Assembly: GCA_039105265.1 (NCBI GenBank)
Contig: JAPFFF010000031.1
Coordinates: forward strand, 1,364,001 to 1,428,000
Source: Tritrichomonas musculus
Taxonomy: Eukaryota > Parabasalia > Tritrichomonadida > Tritrichomonadidae
DNA: 64,000 nucleotides
Reading direction: 5' to 3'
The translations under genes and the position numbers were made by a program. The notes below the pieces were generated by a model. It saw only the letters and a program-made list of their open reading frames with translations. It did not search any database and had not been told where the DNA came from. The stretch's first letter is position 1. The number at the start of each line of letters is the position of its first letter. This document shows, one piece after another, positions 30,925-40,285 of the stretch.

Positions 30925-31227
30925 TTAGATTTTACTAAGTAGTTCTTCTATATGAGGTAGTTCAGCATTAGTTTGAACACCTACATCCCAAAGGTCTTCA
31001 GTTTGAACACCTATCTCTTTATATTCATAGGGAATAAAATGACACTCTGTCACTATAAACATTTCTTCTTCTTCTTCTTCTTGATGTTCCTTATAGTTTT
31101 TATACAAGCCCAATCGCTTTTTTTTCTTTGGGAACTTGGTAATGTTTCTTTCTTTGTCATCAAGAGGATAATGACGAGGTTCATTATTATCAATTCTATC
31201 AACAATGATTTTCCCCCACTTGTTCAT
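30925..31227 (-). CDS. Polinton small acidic protein with two GVQT motifs
   Basis: About 100 aa if started at the ATG at 31225-31227, which is preceded by a T-rich leader (TTTCATTTTTATTTTCGT) like those of other genes of the element; an upstream ATG at 31275 is also in frame. It contains KKKKRLG, a run of six Glu, and near the C-terminus EIGVQTEDLWDVGVQTN, two dynein-light-chain-like motifs eight residues apart. It is the outermost gene on the left, divergent from the HNH gene with about 41 bp between starts. Function is unknown. Confidence 0.62.
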   Translation of the reverse strand: MNKWGKIIVDRIDNNEPRHYPLDDKERNITKFPKKKKRLGLYKNYKEHQEEEEEEMFIVTECHFIPYEYKEIGVQTEDLWDVGVQTNAELPHIEELLSKI

Positions 31228-31268
31228 ACGAAAATAAAAATGAAATGAATCATTTAAAAAGTGAGTAA

Positions 31269-31604
31269 ATGTCATTTGTGCCACTCAAAGGCTTTACTAA
31301 CGACTATGAGATACTGAATAGGTACCCCTTTACTATAAGACGTAAGAGTAATCATTTTATATGCAAAGATACAAAACATATAAAGGGGTATATACGAGTA
31401 TGTCTAAATGGCAACTACTACTTGAAACATGTACTTATAGCAAGACAGTTCATACCTAATGATGACCCACAACATAAAATAGAGGTAGACCATATCAATA
31501 GGAATAGGGCTGACTACCATCTAAGCAACTTAAGATGGGTAACCCCAACTGATAGTAACTATAACAGGGATATGCCCAAAATTATAAATGCGAGGGCAGA
31601 TTAG
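31269..31604 (+). CDS. Polinton-encoded HNH endonuclease
   Basis: 111 aa. After a short DNA-contact-like N-terminus (NDYEILNRYPFTIRRKSN), residues 53-63 read KHVLIARQFIP and residues 73-92 contain VDHINRNRADYHLSNLRW, with D74-H75, N87 and a later N97 in NYNR. This is the HNH_3/NUMOD4-style pattern of phage and intron homing enzymes. Such enzymes cut double-stranded DNA using one metal ion. It lies in the left accessory block, divergent from the 100-aa protein. A role in homing, in recombination of the element, or against competitors is inference. Confidence 0.85.
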   Translation: MSFVPLKGFTNDYEILNRYPFTIRRKSNHFICKDTKHIKGYIRVCLNGNYYLKHVLIARQFIPNDDPQHKIEVDHINRNRADYHLSNLRWVTPTDSNYNRDMPKIINARAD

Positions 31605-31845
31605 ATATTTGGTACTCTAAGAACTCAAAGGCAAAATGTTCTATTTGGTCGATAAATTCCAAATCACCATCTTTCATCATTACACCAAGAAATTCAGGTT
31701 CGAAATACTCAGCAGCTAACTCTTTTATCTTATTAATTAAAATATTACATACTCCCTCATTAGTCTCACATCTATAATCATAGAGGTAAGATACTATTTT
31801 ATAGAGGATATATATACGCTCTTTTATGGTCATGAAATAAGCCAT
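31582..31845 (-). CDS. Polinton hypothetical protein, 87 aa
   Basis: Begins MAYFMTIKERIYILYKIVSY; acidic/hydrophobic C-terminal half (EPEFLGVMMKDGDLEFIDQI). Its 3' end overlaps the end of the HNH gene by about 20 bp in a tail-to-tail arrangement. It is divergent from the protease gene, with 67 bp between the starts. I do not recognise the family. Confidence 0.5.
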   Translation of the reverse strand: MAYFMTIKERIYILYKIVSYLYDYRCETNEGVCNILINKIKELAAEYFEPEFLGVMMKDGDLEFIDQIEHFAFEFLEYQISNLPSHL

Positions 31846-31912
31846 TTATACAGAAATAAAAAAAAATGAAATAAACAACATCTTCTTCTTCTTTCTTTTA
31901 TTTGATTTTTAA

Positions 31913-33493
31913 ATGACAAGTGATGTAGGTACACAAACTAAACCTAACAATAAAATACAACTACTACAAGGTACTATTAAATTTCGACCTAAACTAGTTG
32001 ATAGAGATGTTGCAAGATTAACAAGAGGTTTGGGTCAAACTATATGGAAGTTCTCTAATAATCAAATAAATCTACAAAAATTATATGAGACATATTTAAA
32101 TACTAGTATAGCTTTTAAAGACGTACTTGAATTTGCTAATAGACTCAAGAGAGAGAAACCAAGAGCAAAATTTACAGGTTGTGTGTTTGCTATTAAGAAA
32201 AATCAAGATGATAAAGATGAACATGGGCATTACATAACAGTATTAAAACCATATCAATATACTCTCCAAGAATCAGATCAAGGTATATTAACAGAGATAA
32301 AATTACATTATGATATTATCAACATAAGGATATCTCGAATGAAGACTGAGGAGGAAAAACAAGCAGCTAGAGAACTGAGAGAGCAGATGAAAGAAAGAAC
32401 ATTGAAAAGTGATAAGAAAGAATATAAAACTAGAGGTATTCAAACAGATGATATACCAGAATTGGCTCCATTACCCAGACCTCCAACTTTAAATCGAAAT
32501 GATTATCATCTTAACCTTAGGAAAATCGGTAGGAACCGACCCACAAATGTTGAGCCACCAACAAGGGATCAAAATCAAAACAGAATTCAACTTTTACTTC
32601 AAAGTAGTACAAATTTAGACGAGGATGATAGACCTAAGAAAAAATCAAAACAACATAAGAAAAAATCAAAACGACCTCGTTCACCTTCACCTCCACCTCC
32701 TCCTCCTTCTCGTTCACCTTCACCTCCACCACCTCCACCACCTCCTCCTCCTTCATCACCCCCTCCACAGTTTCCATCATCACATACCTCTCGAGGTACT
32801 AGTCCTCCTCCAAGAGAACCCCGTATGACACCACAGAAGACAGGAGAGTTTACAGTAGACCAAAGACGTCATAAAATTCATGATTGGAGGAGTTTAGTCA
32901 ATGATGAAAATATAGAAGAAGATGTTATTGATGACTACTTGAAACTTCTATATAACAAAGGAAAGAGATTGAATAAACAACCTGGTCAAAATGAAGCAGA
33001 GTTTGATAAAAAGAAAATATTGGTTGTACCTACTGCATTTTATACCCTCCTTTCTATGGCATATGAGACTAATGATATGGAAAAAATACATGAACTGATG
33101 AAAAGTCCTATCTCAGGTAAACAGTCATTTACACATTTCGATAAAGTATTTGTCCCCATTTGCTCAGATGGAGAACATTGGGTTTTATGTATTGTTCGAT
33201 ATCCAAAGAAAATAATCGAATGCTATGACTCTGAGAATAAGTCAATGGCACCAGAGGTAAAGACACTTAATAAGTGGATCAATATTTCAGGAACAGGTAA
33301 GTTAAAAGCAAAATATTATGATGTACCTAGTCAAAGGAATAACAAGGATTGTGGAGTGTTTCTAATGGAATCTTGTCGTACCTTTTTGCATGAAGGAAAT
33401 GGTAAGTTTAAACAACGCAATATACCAGATATTAGAAAGAGAATACTTCGAGAACTTCAAAACAATGAATTAGAAACAGGTGTTGTATATTAA
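31913..33493 (+). CDS. Polinton maturation cysteine protease (Ulp1/adenain type)
   Basis: 526 aa. The C-terminal third is a C48/adenain-like peptidase: H422 in DGEHWVL, D439 in ECYDSEN, Q474 in VPSQRN and C480 in KDCGVFLME, in the correct order and spacing. The N-terminal 160 residues are a separate helical domain. The middle is basic with a long proline-rich tract (about residues 255-300, PPPPPSRSPSPPPPP). Two LC8-like motifs, VGTQT (residues 5-9) and RGIQTD (about residue 175), lie in the N-terminal part. In Polintons the protease is thought to process capsid proteins, as in adenovirus. It precedes a structural candidate and the integrase. Confidence 0.93.
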   Translation: MTSDVGTQTKPNNKIQLLQGTIKFRPKLVDRDVARLTRGLGQTIWKFSNNQINLQKLYETYLNTSIAFKDVLEFANRLKREKPRAKFTGCVFAIKKNQDDKDEHGHYITVLKPYQYTLQESDQGILTEIKLHYDIINIRISRMKTEEEKQAARELREQMKERTLKSDKKEYKTRGIQTDDIPELAPLPRPPTLNRNDYHLNLRKIGRNRPTNVEPPTRDQNQNRIQLLLQSSTNLDEDDRPKKKSKQHKKKSKRPRSPSPPPPPPSRSPSPPPPPPPPPPSSPPPQFPSSHTSRGTSPPPREPRMTPQKTGEFTVDQRRHKIHDWRSLVNDENIEEDVIDDYLKLLYNKGKRLNKQPGQNEAEFDKKKILVVPTAFYTLLSMAYETNDMEKIHELMKSPISGKQSFTHFDKVFVPICSDGEHWVLCIVRYPKKIIECYDSENKSMAPEVKTLNKWINISGTGKLKAKYYDVPSQRNNKDCGVFLMESCRTFLHEGNGKFKQRNIPDIRKRILRELQNNELETGVVY

Positions 33494-33517
33494 TAAAGAC
33501 TTTTTATTCAACTCGAA

Positions 33518-34522
33518 ATGGAATTACCACCAAGTGTTAACACTTTATATCCTAATCGAGATAATATAGTTAATGATGGTAATACACCTCTTCCAATCGA
33601 AACAGCCTACTTCCTTGAGGATGCTCAACATGATAAAGCTAAGTTTAATAGGTATTGGTTTAATTTCCCACCAGAATGGTCAACTGCAAACAAAGGGGAA
33701 TCTATTGTTGGTGTTCGTTCAGCGCATATCATTAAGAGAAGACGCAAATTAGAATTTAATGTGACTATATTTAAAGTTCAAAAATCCTACTTTGTTTTAC
33801 ATGGAGGAAATATAAACGACCCTATTTTAACTCAAGAACTACTTGATAAATTCTACCAGGACGAACTCAAAGTAGAATATGAAAAAGAGCCTACTTGGAA
33901 ATGGATAGCAAATTTTGATGTTATTGATTGGGTGTCAGAGGAAGGGGACTTAAGAGGGTTCTTTGATGCTGTCAACACCGCGATGAAATCTTGGATAGCT
34001 ATGCATGGACAATATGGAAATGCATTTTCCCAAAATGATTCATTAATTGCATATCGAGATATACAAACAGATGGATATTATGATAAAGATGGTTTTCATG
34101 AAATTATATATACCAAAAATAATGATAATATAGAGGAAGATTCAAGCCAATTTATCAATTTTTTCCAAATTGGTGATTGGAATGAGGACTTTGCAGATGT
34201 GTTTAATATAGGCACAGGAGCTTATCAAAATAACCCTAAGAAGTATTCAACTTTAAGTAAGAGGTTGGTATTTGATAATGTATGGGACAGACATCCATGT
34301 AAAATATATTCATCTATTGGTGAACAAGCATTGCATAACTATATTGGAGATAGTGATGTTGAATATAGTCCTATTAAGTACTTCAAGTTAAACTCAATGG
34401 ACCAAAGGTTTTGGATAGACTTCTATAGTGATGCACATTATAATTGTCCAACCAAACTACCTCCTAAAGATTCATTTGTTATCGAAATGCAATTCCTTCA
34501 ATACGATAAGATGTTTATTTAA
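33518..34522 (+). CDS. Polinton structural candidate, 334 aa (possible minor capsid)
   Basis: Start ATG at 33518 after TTTTTATTCAACTCGAA. The sequence alternates beta-like hydrophobic segments (LEFNVTIFKVQKSYFVLHGG; GFHEIIYTKNNDNIEED) and ends with LPPKDSFVIEMQFLQYDKMF. That ending resembles the last strands of jelly-roll minor capsid or penton proteins. It lies between the protease and integrase and has no enzyme motif. The capsid role is inference from composition and place. Confidence 0.55.
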   Translation: MELPPSVNTLYPNRDNIVNDGNTPLPIETAYFLEDAQHDKAKFNRYWFNFPPEWSTANKGESIVGVRSAHIIKRRRKLEFNVTIFKVQKSYFVLHGGNINDPILTQELLDKFYQDELKVEYEKEPTWKWIANFDVIDWVSEEGDLRGFFDAVNTAMKSWIAMHGQYGNAFSQNDSLIAYRDIQTDGYYDKDGFHEIIYTKNNDNIEEDSSQFINFFQIGDWNEDFADVFNIGTGAYQNNPKKYSTLSKRLVFDNVWDRHPCKIYSSIGEQALHNYIGDSDVEYSPIKYFKLNSMDQRFWIDFYSDAHYNCPTKLPPKDSFVIEMQFLQYDKMFI

Positions 34523-34528
34523 AAATAA

Positions 34529-35683
34529 ATGAGTAAAGAAGAACCAAGCCCATATGAAAAATTATACAACAAAGCTAAATGGAAGACCTTGGACAAATAC
34601 CTTAGCATGGCAAAACAAGAGAATCTAAATGAAGAAGAAGCAAAGAAATACTTTGATGAAAGAGTAGTACATGATAAGAGAGTACCTAAAGCACAATTTA
34701 TACCTATTGTATCCAAACATCCACATGGTTATCAAATGGATACCTTCATTAATAATAAAGAGGCAGGTGGGTTGAATTATCTAATGTTCATTAATATCAA
34801 CACCAGAAAAGCATATGCATATCCTATGAATGGTAAAGGAGCAAGAGAAGTATTAACAGCACTTCATAAATTTGTTAATGATGTACCTCATGTATATTCG
34901 ATAACAAGTGATGAGGATGCTGCATATTTATCATCAACAGTCTTAGACTTCATGAGAGAGAAGAACATAAAATATCGAACAACAACTGAGAATAACCATA
35001 ATGTACTTGGCATTATTAATAGGTTTATGAGAACCATAAGAGATGCTATTGGTGAAAATAGGTTTATTCAACCAAAGGAGATGCATGATTTGGTGAACAT
35101 ATATAACAACTCTCCTCATAGGTCTTTAGATAATAAAGCACCTAATGATATTACTCCAGAGGATGAAATAAAGTACATACAAAAGAATGCACGCATTAAT
35201 CCATATCATTTTAATCCAGGTGAGAAGGTCAGGTTAGTACTCGAAAAAGAACCATTTGGTAAAAGAAGAAGTAATTTGTCCAATGAGTCTTATATAGTTG
35301 ACTCACAAAAAGGTAACCAGTTTGTGGTCAAGTCCAAAGATGGTTCAACTAGTTCATTCCCTGGATATAGGTTGTTAAGGACAAGAGACAAAAGGATTAA
35401 AGTAGCTGAAAGACTAAATGAAGGTAAAGAAGGTATTATTGAAAAAATATATAACTTTGATGAAGATACTGGTAAGTATGATTTAAAATGGGAAGGAGTC
35501 GAAGGTGATGATGCCTTTGCTAGACAAACTATTAGAGATGTAAGGAGAGGTAATCCATTAGTACTTGGTACAGCAGAAAGACAATATTGGTTGGAACAAA
35601 AGAAAAATTATGAACGACAAATTAAAGCAGGTCAAAAGGTTGAGGGCAAACCAATACCAGATAAAATTATGAAATACATTTAA
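34529..35683 (+). CDS. Polinton integrase (retroviral-type rve, c-integrase)
   Basis: 384 aa. The core at about residues 55-205 has the retroviral integrase fold signature: D71 in YQMDTF, then FININTRKAYAYPM, D128 in TSDEDAAY, RFMRTIRDAI and the SPHRSLDNKAPNDITPED ending. The C-terminal part has an SH3-like segment (FNPGEKVRLVLEK) and a chromo-like stretch (TGKYDLKWEGVEGDD). The enzyme inserts the element into host DNA and creates the short target duplications. It follows the 334-aa gene by 6 bp, with AAATAA before the ATG. Confidence 0.92.
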   Translation: MSKEEPSPYEKLYNKAKWKTLDKYLSMAKQENLNEEEAKKYFDERVVHDKRVPKAQFIPIVSKHPHGYQMDTFINNKEAGGLNYLMFININTRKAYAYPMNGKGAREVLTALHKFVNDVPHVYSITSDEDAAYLSSTVLDFMREKNIKYRTTTENNHNVLGIINRFMRTIRDAIGENRFIQPKEMHDLVNIYNNSPHRSLDNKAPNDITPEDEIKYIQKNARINPYHFNPGEKVRLVLEKEPFGKRRSNLSNESYIVDSQKGNQFVVKSKDGSTSSFPGYRLLRTRDKRIKVAERLNEGKEGIIEKIYNFDEDTGKYDLKWEGVEGDDAFARQTIRDVRRGNPLVLGTAERQYWLEQKKNYERQIKAGQKVEGKPIPDKIMKYI

Positions 35684-35693
35684 AAATTTGTAA

Positions 35694-36560
35694 ATGGATG
35701 AACCCCCAAGTGCAGAACTCATAAATAAAGTAGAAACATTGATTAAAGAGACCTTACGGAAGAACATGAAAGAGATAGATGGTGCTTTGATTAAACCATT
35801 ATCACCTGATTATCCTTTTAGCACAAATGGTATATACTTTTTAATTGGTAAACCAGGTGCTGGTAAAAGTTTTTGGATATGGAGACATATTATGATAACA
35901 GAGAGGTTGTTTAAACATCCATACTACCAAAAGATAATATTTTGCTCAAGCTCTGGTAAAATGGATAAAACAGCTGAAACACTTAATAAACAGATACAAT
36001 CAAGAATCGATTATGTAAAGGAAAGAGAATTAATGAGTTATCTTAAAAGACATCTTCGAAGAAAGATAAAGTATTATGCCATTGTCAAATATGTATTATC
36101 TCGAATGAAAGAGACCAATGACGAAATGAGGAGGCTCATTGAGAAGCATCATTTAAATGAGCTCAATGATAAAATAATATATATAGCCAATAAGTTAGTC
36201 AAGTATGAAACATCATCATATCCATATAACACATTATTGATACTAGATGATTGTGCAGGTAGTGATTTATTAAAGAATGGTAATAGTGAATTTATCAAGT
36301 TGTTAACCAAGACAAGACACTATAATTTAACATGTATCATGGCTATCCAAACTATTCGATTTGTTCATATGAATGCTAAAAGGTTAGCAACAGATATCAT
36401 ATGTTATACAGGATATAGTGAGGAAGATTTTACTAGCTTGTTGCAACAAACAAATAACTCATTAAATACTAAGCAGACAGTAGCTGAATACCTACAACAT
36501 AAAGAACCACATGAAAAATTCGTAATGAATATTTCTGCTAATAAGTACTATTTCGAATAA
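35694..36560 (+). CDS. Polinton packaging ATPase (FtsK/HerA, A32-like)
   Basis: 288 aa. Walker A is IGKPGAGKS at residues 51-59. Walker B is TLLILDDCAGS near residue 185. A sensor-like KTRHYNLTCIMAIQTI segment follows, typical of A32/Polinton genome-packaging ATPases. It would pump DNA into the capsid. It is 10 bp downstream of the integrase and upstream of the small capsid-associated genes. Confidence 0.93.
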   Translation: MDEPPSAELINKVETLIKETLRKNMKEIDGALIKPLSPDYPFSTNGIYFLIGKPGAGKSFWIWRHIMITERLFKHPYYQKIIFCSSSGKMDKTAETLNKQIQSRIDYVKERELMSYLKRHLRRKIKYYAIVKYVLSRMKETNDEMRRLIEKHHLNELNDKIIYIANKLVKYETSSYPYNTLLILDDCAGSDLLKNGNSEFIKLLTKTRHYNLTCIMAIQTIRFVHMNAKRLATDIICYTGYSEEDFTSLLQQTNNSLNTKQTVAEYLQHKEPHEKFVMNISANKYYFE

Positions 36561-36577
36561 TTTTTTATTTTTTAAAA

Positions 36578-37033
36578 ATGGGAATTGAACGTCATTCAGT
36601 AGAAGATTATTGGAAGCCAAATTATTCCAAAAAGCAACAATTTTCTCCATGGCAAGAGATAATAAAAGGAGGAGTAGGACTAGGCGGTAAGTTATTAATG
36701 GGAGCAGCAGATAGTTTTTCGGGAGGTCTTGCAAGTAAACTATTAGATGCTTCAGCAGGTGGATTAACCAAGCATGCTGGTGTTATTGGTTCAGTTGCGA
36801 GAGGTCTTGGTGAAAGCTTCTTGAGCGATAGTACAAGAAATAAAATAGCAAATATAGCTGACACAGCATTAAAATATGTCCCAGAAGGAAAAGTGAAAAC
36901 TGCCTTATCATCAATTAATAAATCTGCAAAAGGTGATTCAGTTGGAGCACCTCTTGAAAAGCCAGCATTTTCGTCTAGATCATTACAAGAGAGTGAATTT
37001 ACTACCAACAATCGGGCGAGAACCTACATCTAA
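36578..37033 (+). CDS. Polinton small Gly/Ala-rich protein, pVI-like candidate
   Basis: 151 aa. Residues 26-80 are a Gly/Ala-rich amphipathic stretch (GGKLLMGAADSFSGGLASKL; GGLTKHAGVIGSVARGLG). An IKGGV site near residue 29 fits the adenain consensus (M/I/L)-x-G-G-x. The position between packaging ATPase and capsid gene, and the amphipathic composition, recall the adenovirus membrane-lytic protein VI. This is an analogy; no homology is shown. Confidence 0.6.
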   Translation: MGIERHSVEDYWKPNYSKKQQFSPWQEIIKGGVGLGGKLLMGAADSFSGGLASKLLDASAGGLTKHAGVIGSVARGLGESFLSDSTRNKIANIADTALKYVPEGKVKTALSSINKSAKGDSVGAPLEKPAFSSRSLQESEFTTNNRARTYI

Positions 37034-37080
37034 TGAAAACTCAAAAAAACTAAATTTTTGGACTTTTTTGTTTATTTTAA

Positions 37081-37632
37081 ATGTCAAAACATCTAACAGG
37101 TTCTAAGAGACTTGCAGTTATTCATAAATGGTTGAATGGAAGGGATGACCCAGATTGGGAAGTTTTACCTACAAAAACCAAAGACAAGTATATTGTAAAA
37201 CAGCGAAAAACTCCAATAACTCGAGAATATCAAGAAAACTCAGAAAGTGAAAATAACGAAGATACTCAAGAAAACTCAGACAGTGAAGAACATGAGGAAC
37301 TTGAAGAAAAGCCAAGAAAGCCAATAAGTTCGAAAGCTGCACGAAAACCTCCAAAACCTCGAAAAACTCAACAAAGCCAAGTTTATGACCCTACTGTGAA
37401 TGAGGAAATACTAAAACAGCTAAAATCACTAGGTGAAGAAATGAAGATAAGTCGAGAGAAGAAAGAACAGAGACGTATGATAAAGGAGGTTGTTGATAAA
37501 AGGATGAGTAAACCAAGACAACAGTATGTTCCTGAAGAACCGCCACAACAATATGAAGAAGAACAACAACCTCAATATATACCTATGAGACCTATTGGTA
37601 GGAGAAATCGCATCTTTGAAGATATGATGTAA
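37081..37632 (+). CDS. Polinton hypothetical charged protein, 183 aa
   Basis: A short N-terminal head (MSKHLTGSKRLAVIHKWLNG) precedes an acidic, low-complexity middle (ENSESENNEDTQENSDSEEH), a basic Pro/Lys tract (KAARKPPKPRKTQQS), a helix and a Gln/Pro tail ending RPIGRRNRIFEDMM. It sits directly before the capsid gene with a 17-bp gap, so it may be a capsid cofactor, scaffold or core DNA-binding protein. No family is recognised. Confidence 0.6.
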   Translation: MSKHLTGSKRLAVIHKWLNGRDDPDWEVLPTKTKDKYIVKQRKTPITREYQENSESENNEDTQENSDSEEHEELEEKPRKPISSKAARKPPKPRKTQQSQVYDPTVNEEILKQLKSLGEEMKISREKKEQRRMIKEVVDKRMSKPRQQYVPEEPPQQYEEEQQPQYIPMRPIGRRNRIFEDMM

Positions 37633-37649
37633 ATTTTTTTCCATCTAAA

Positions 37650-39332
37650 ATGCTCAACAAGGAATCCTATATGAAAACCTCAGCAGAGGTTTGTACCCAG
37701 ATTGCATCTTACTTTGATGTTGTCGATAATTGCATAGCACTTAGTGATACAAATAAGGCATACTCATTAAATCCACAAACTTCATATTCACCATCACCAC
37801 CAATTAAGAGTGGTTCATATACAACATGTATTATATCTCCTAATACTCATAATACTGCTGATATATATAATGGATTTATTCGAGCAGATATGAAAGTGAT
37901 GATAAAAATAGACAAGCCAATTCTAAGTGATTTAGAAAATGTCAGTGGTTATAATTTTGGTAAGGTATGGTTTGGTTTTAAGGATGCTCGAGATGCTGTT
38001 GAGAAGTATGAAATTGTAGCTAATGGTATGACGCTTTATACCCAGAACTTTGGATGTGAAGAATCCTTTTTAACTGCATGTTGTGCAAATGAAGTTACTA
38101 AAAGAGCTGATATATATAGTAAAGCAAGACATAAGGATATTTGGAATGATACTCATGGAAGGAGATGTGGTTTTGTTGCAAATCTTAACAAAGATGTGAC
38201 TTCTGTCACTGAAACAATTAGATTAAAGATTGATTTGCGACGATTCCTACCTTTATCTAATATCAAGTACTTGCCAGCATTTGCAGGTAAAATCGAATTA
38301 CGTCTATACTTTTCAACAGCTGGTATGGTATATTGTCCAGTTGGTTTTGAAAAGAGCTTGGTTGCTAATCCACATATAATGAAAGACTTCAATGTTGATG
38401 AAATTACCAATGAATTTCGACCTATTGGAGAACCAATATGGATGTGGACAAGTACCGAAAAAATAGCAATGGATAAGATTAATGACCCCAAGAATCTTCC
38501 ACCTGTTGGTGAAAATCATGGAGGAGCATATGAAGTCGCAGGAGCTAACAATACTAAGGCAAGAGTTGACCGAACTATTTACAGTGATTGGAGAACTTGG
38601 AGTGTTGTTGATTATTCCATTGAAGAATGTGCGAGTATTATACCTTGTTTTGGTATTCATGAATCTGTATATACAGCACTTGTTCAAAGATATGCTAACC
38701 CACAACATCCACTTACATTCCCAACACAGATAATGTCATTTTACACTTGTACAAGACCTCTTAATAATGAACAAGATAAAGCAACTATTACTATTACACC
38801 TAATTTTGTAGATAGTATGTTTTGCTTATTCCCACTCAAGCATACGCATAAGACATACTTCAAGAATCCTATGTTTGAAGCATTTCATATGAATTGTGGT
38901 AATTACAATAATATTCCTGCTAAAGCATTTGGTACGAATGGTAAGTATCCAGAGTTCCTCGAATATTGCCAGAATGCAATGAACATGAATGGAGAGCAAA
39001 ATGGATTTAATAAAGAGGTTATTGCAAGTTTAGCGAATGAGTATCAATATAATGAAAACACAACAGGCTATTATCCAAATGATAGGTCCTCATTCTTCAT
39101 AGGTCTTCCTACTGAAACAGATGGAACATATCAACAAGGTCTTTCAAGTCTTGCACCTATTAACTTCGAATTGATATGTAGTCAAAAGGCAGATAATCCA
39201 TTTAGACAGGAAGTAGATACACCTCCATTATTATGCTTATTAACAGATATATCAATTAGTATCTTAATTAGACCTAATGGTATGCCACCATCAGTACGTA
39301 TTGGTCCTTATGATTTAACAACCCCTGAGTAA
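37650..39332 (+). CDS. Polinton major capsid protein candidate (double jelly roll)
   Basis: 560 aa, the right size for Polinton MCPs. Beta-rich throughout. The first half has IRADMKVMIKIDKPI, KYEIVANGMTLYTQNF and RLKIDLRRFLPLSNIKYLPA followed by GKIELRLYFS. The second half contains MSFYTCTRPLNNEQDKATIT and LICSQKADNPFRQEV, and ends LLTDISISILIRPNGMPPSV. The RRFLPLSNIKYLPAF step between strands is characteristic of double-jelly-roll capsids. It would form the hexon-like trimer of an icosahedral particle. Assignment is from pattern and gene order. Confidence 0.8.
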   Translation: MLNKESYMKTSAEVCTQIASYFDVVDNCIALSDTNKAYSLNPQTSYSPSPPIKSGSYTTCIISPNTHNTADIYNGFIRADMKVMIKIDKPILSDLENVSGYNFGKVWFGFKDARDAVEKYEIVANGMTLYTQNFGCEESFLTACCANEVTKRADIYSKARHKDIWNDTHGRRCGFVANLNKDVTSVTETIRLKIDLRRFLPLSNIKYLPAFAGKIELRLYFSTAGMVYCPVGFEKSLVANPHIMKDFNVDEITNEFRPIGEPIWMWTSTEKIAMDKINDPKNLPPVGENHGGAYEVAGANNTKARVDRTIYSDWRTWSVVDYSIEECASIIPCFGIHESVYTALVQRYANPQHPLTFPTQIMSFYTCTRPLNNEQDKATITITPNFVDSMFCLFPLKHTHKTYFKNPMFEAFHMNCGNYNNIPAKAFGTNGKYPEFLEYCQNAMNMNGEQNGFNKEVIASLANEYQYNENTTGYYPNDRSSFFIGLPTETDGTYQQGLSSLAPINFELICSQKADNPFRQEVDTPPLLCLLTDISISILIRPNGMPPSVRIGPYDLTTPE

Positions 39333-39358
39333 AAAGAAGTATATTTTATTTTTAGAAA

Positions 39359-39793
39359 ATGTCGAATGATTATAGAAGCCCACATGCTGAGATTGTTGGA
39401 AGAGAAGGTATGATGTATAATGAAGCTACCATGAAAAATAAGGACTTAGAGTTTCAACATTTTGGTGTGTTCAGTAATACTAATACTTATTCTGTAACCT
39501 TCAACCCATATATTAATCGACCACCTACCCAGATTATTGAACATGAGGACCCTGTTAGATTTCCAGATACTCGAGAACATATAACCAAACCTGTTCGTGA
39601 ACCTCCTGTTAGTATTACAGATGGTGGTTTTTATCGACATATAGGTGAAAAAGATAGACCAGTACCTCTCTTACCAAAATATCTTAAGAAGCCTGAGAAA
39701 CCACCAATGCAAGGTAGAGCAAGAGAATATAATAAACAAGATATTCGATATGGACCTACCCAACATATCTTTACCCAAAATAACATATATTAA
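39359..39793 (+). CDS. Polinton hypothetical protein, 144 aa
   Basis: Pro/Arg/Tyr-rich, little regular structure: NPYINRPPTQIIEHEDPVRF, ITDGGFYRHIGEKDRPVPLL, KKPEKPPMQGRAREYNKQDI. It follows the capsid gene in the same direction with a T-rich leader (ATTTTATTTTTAGAAA). An extended capsid cement or core protein is possible; no family is recognised. Confidence 0.55.
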   Translation: MSNDYRSPHAEIVGREGMMYNEATMKNKDLEFQHFGVFSNTNTYSVTFNPYINRPPTQIIEHEDPVRFPDTREHITKPVREPPVSITDGGFYRHIGEKDRPVPLLPKYLKKPEKPPMQGRAREYNKQDIRYGPTQHIFTQNNIY

Positions 39794-39817
39794 TTTTTTA
39801 TTGAATTTTTTATCCAG

Positions 39818-40264
39818 ATGAAAATGACAACAAGAAACGTCTATGACTATGTCAATGAACTTCGCGCAAAATGTGCTCCAAATACTAAACAATGTAATTT
39901 CTCGATACTTTGTGACAAGTACCCAATGAAAACAGGAGAATGGAGTTATTTAGGCAAAGTACTCTATGTCTCAATCAAGGTAAAAGACAAGTGCCACAGA
40001 TTTTATCCAGATAAGCTCAAAGAACTTGATCTTGACTCAATATTTATTAAGCCTAACTCAAGGAGAAAAATAACTGAAGATTTCGAAGAGTTCTACATAA
40101 ATGGAAACACTACCACTCAAGAGTATCAAGGAATCAAATACTACAACTACTCCATTGCAGCTGCTCCTACAAGTCATAAACCAAAAATCGATGCTCTCAA
40201 GCAGAAATATCAAATTGAGTCATTTGACATGTTTATTGGAGAACAGCTAGACTTAGTACTTTAA
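39818..40264 (+). CDS. Polinton hypothetical protein, 148 aa
   Basis: A compact mixed alpha/beta sequence with four Cys in the first 60 residues (LRAKCAPNTKQCNFSILCDK) and a beta-like GEWSYLGKVLYVSIKVKDKC. A second half has ITEDFEEFYINGNTTTQEYQ. I do not recognise the family. It is a tandem gene in the late-type cluster. Confidence 0.55.
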   Translation: MKMTTRNVYDYVNELRAKCAPNTKQCNFSILCDKYPMKTGEWSYLGKVLYVSIKVKDKCHRFYPDKLKELDLDSIFIKPNSRRKITEDFEEFYINGNTTTQEYQGIKYYNYSIAAAPTSHKPKIDALKQKYQIESFDMFIGEQLDLVL

Positions 40265-40285
40265 GCCTATTTTTTCCCAACCTAA

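Noticed and set aside
36622-37011. 129-codon minus-strand frame
   Set aside because: A shadow of the small Gly/Ala-rich Polinton gene, which has the right orientation, spacing and leader.
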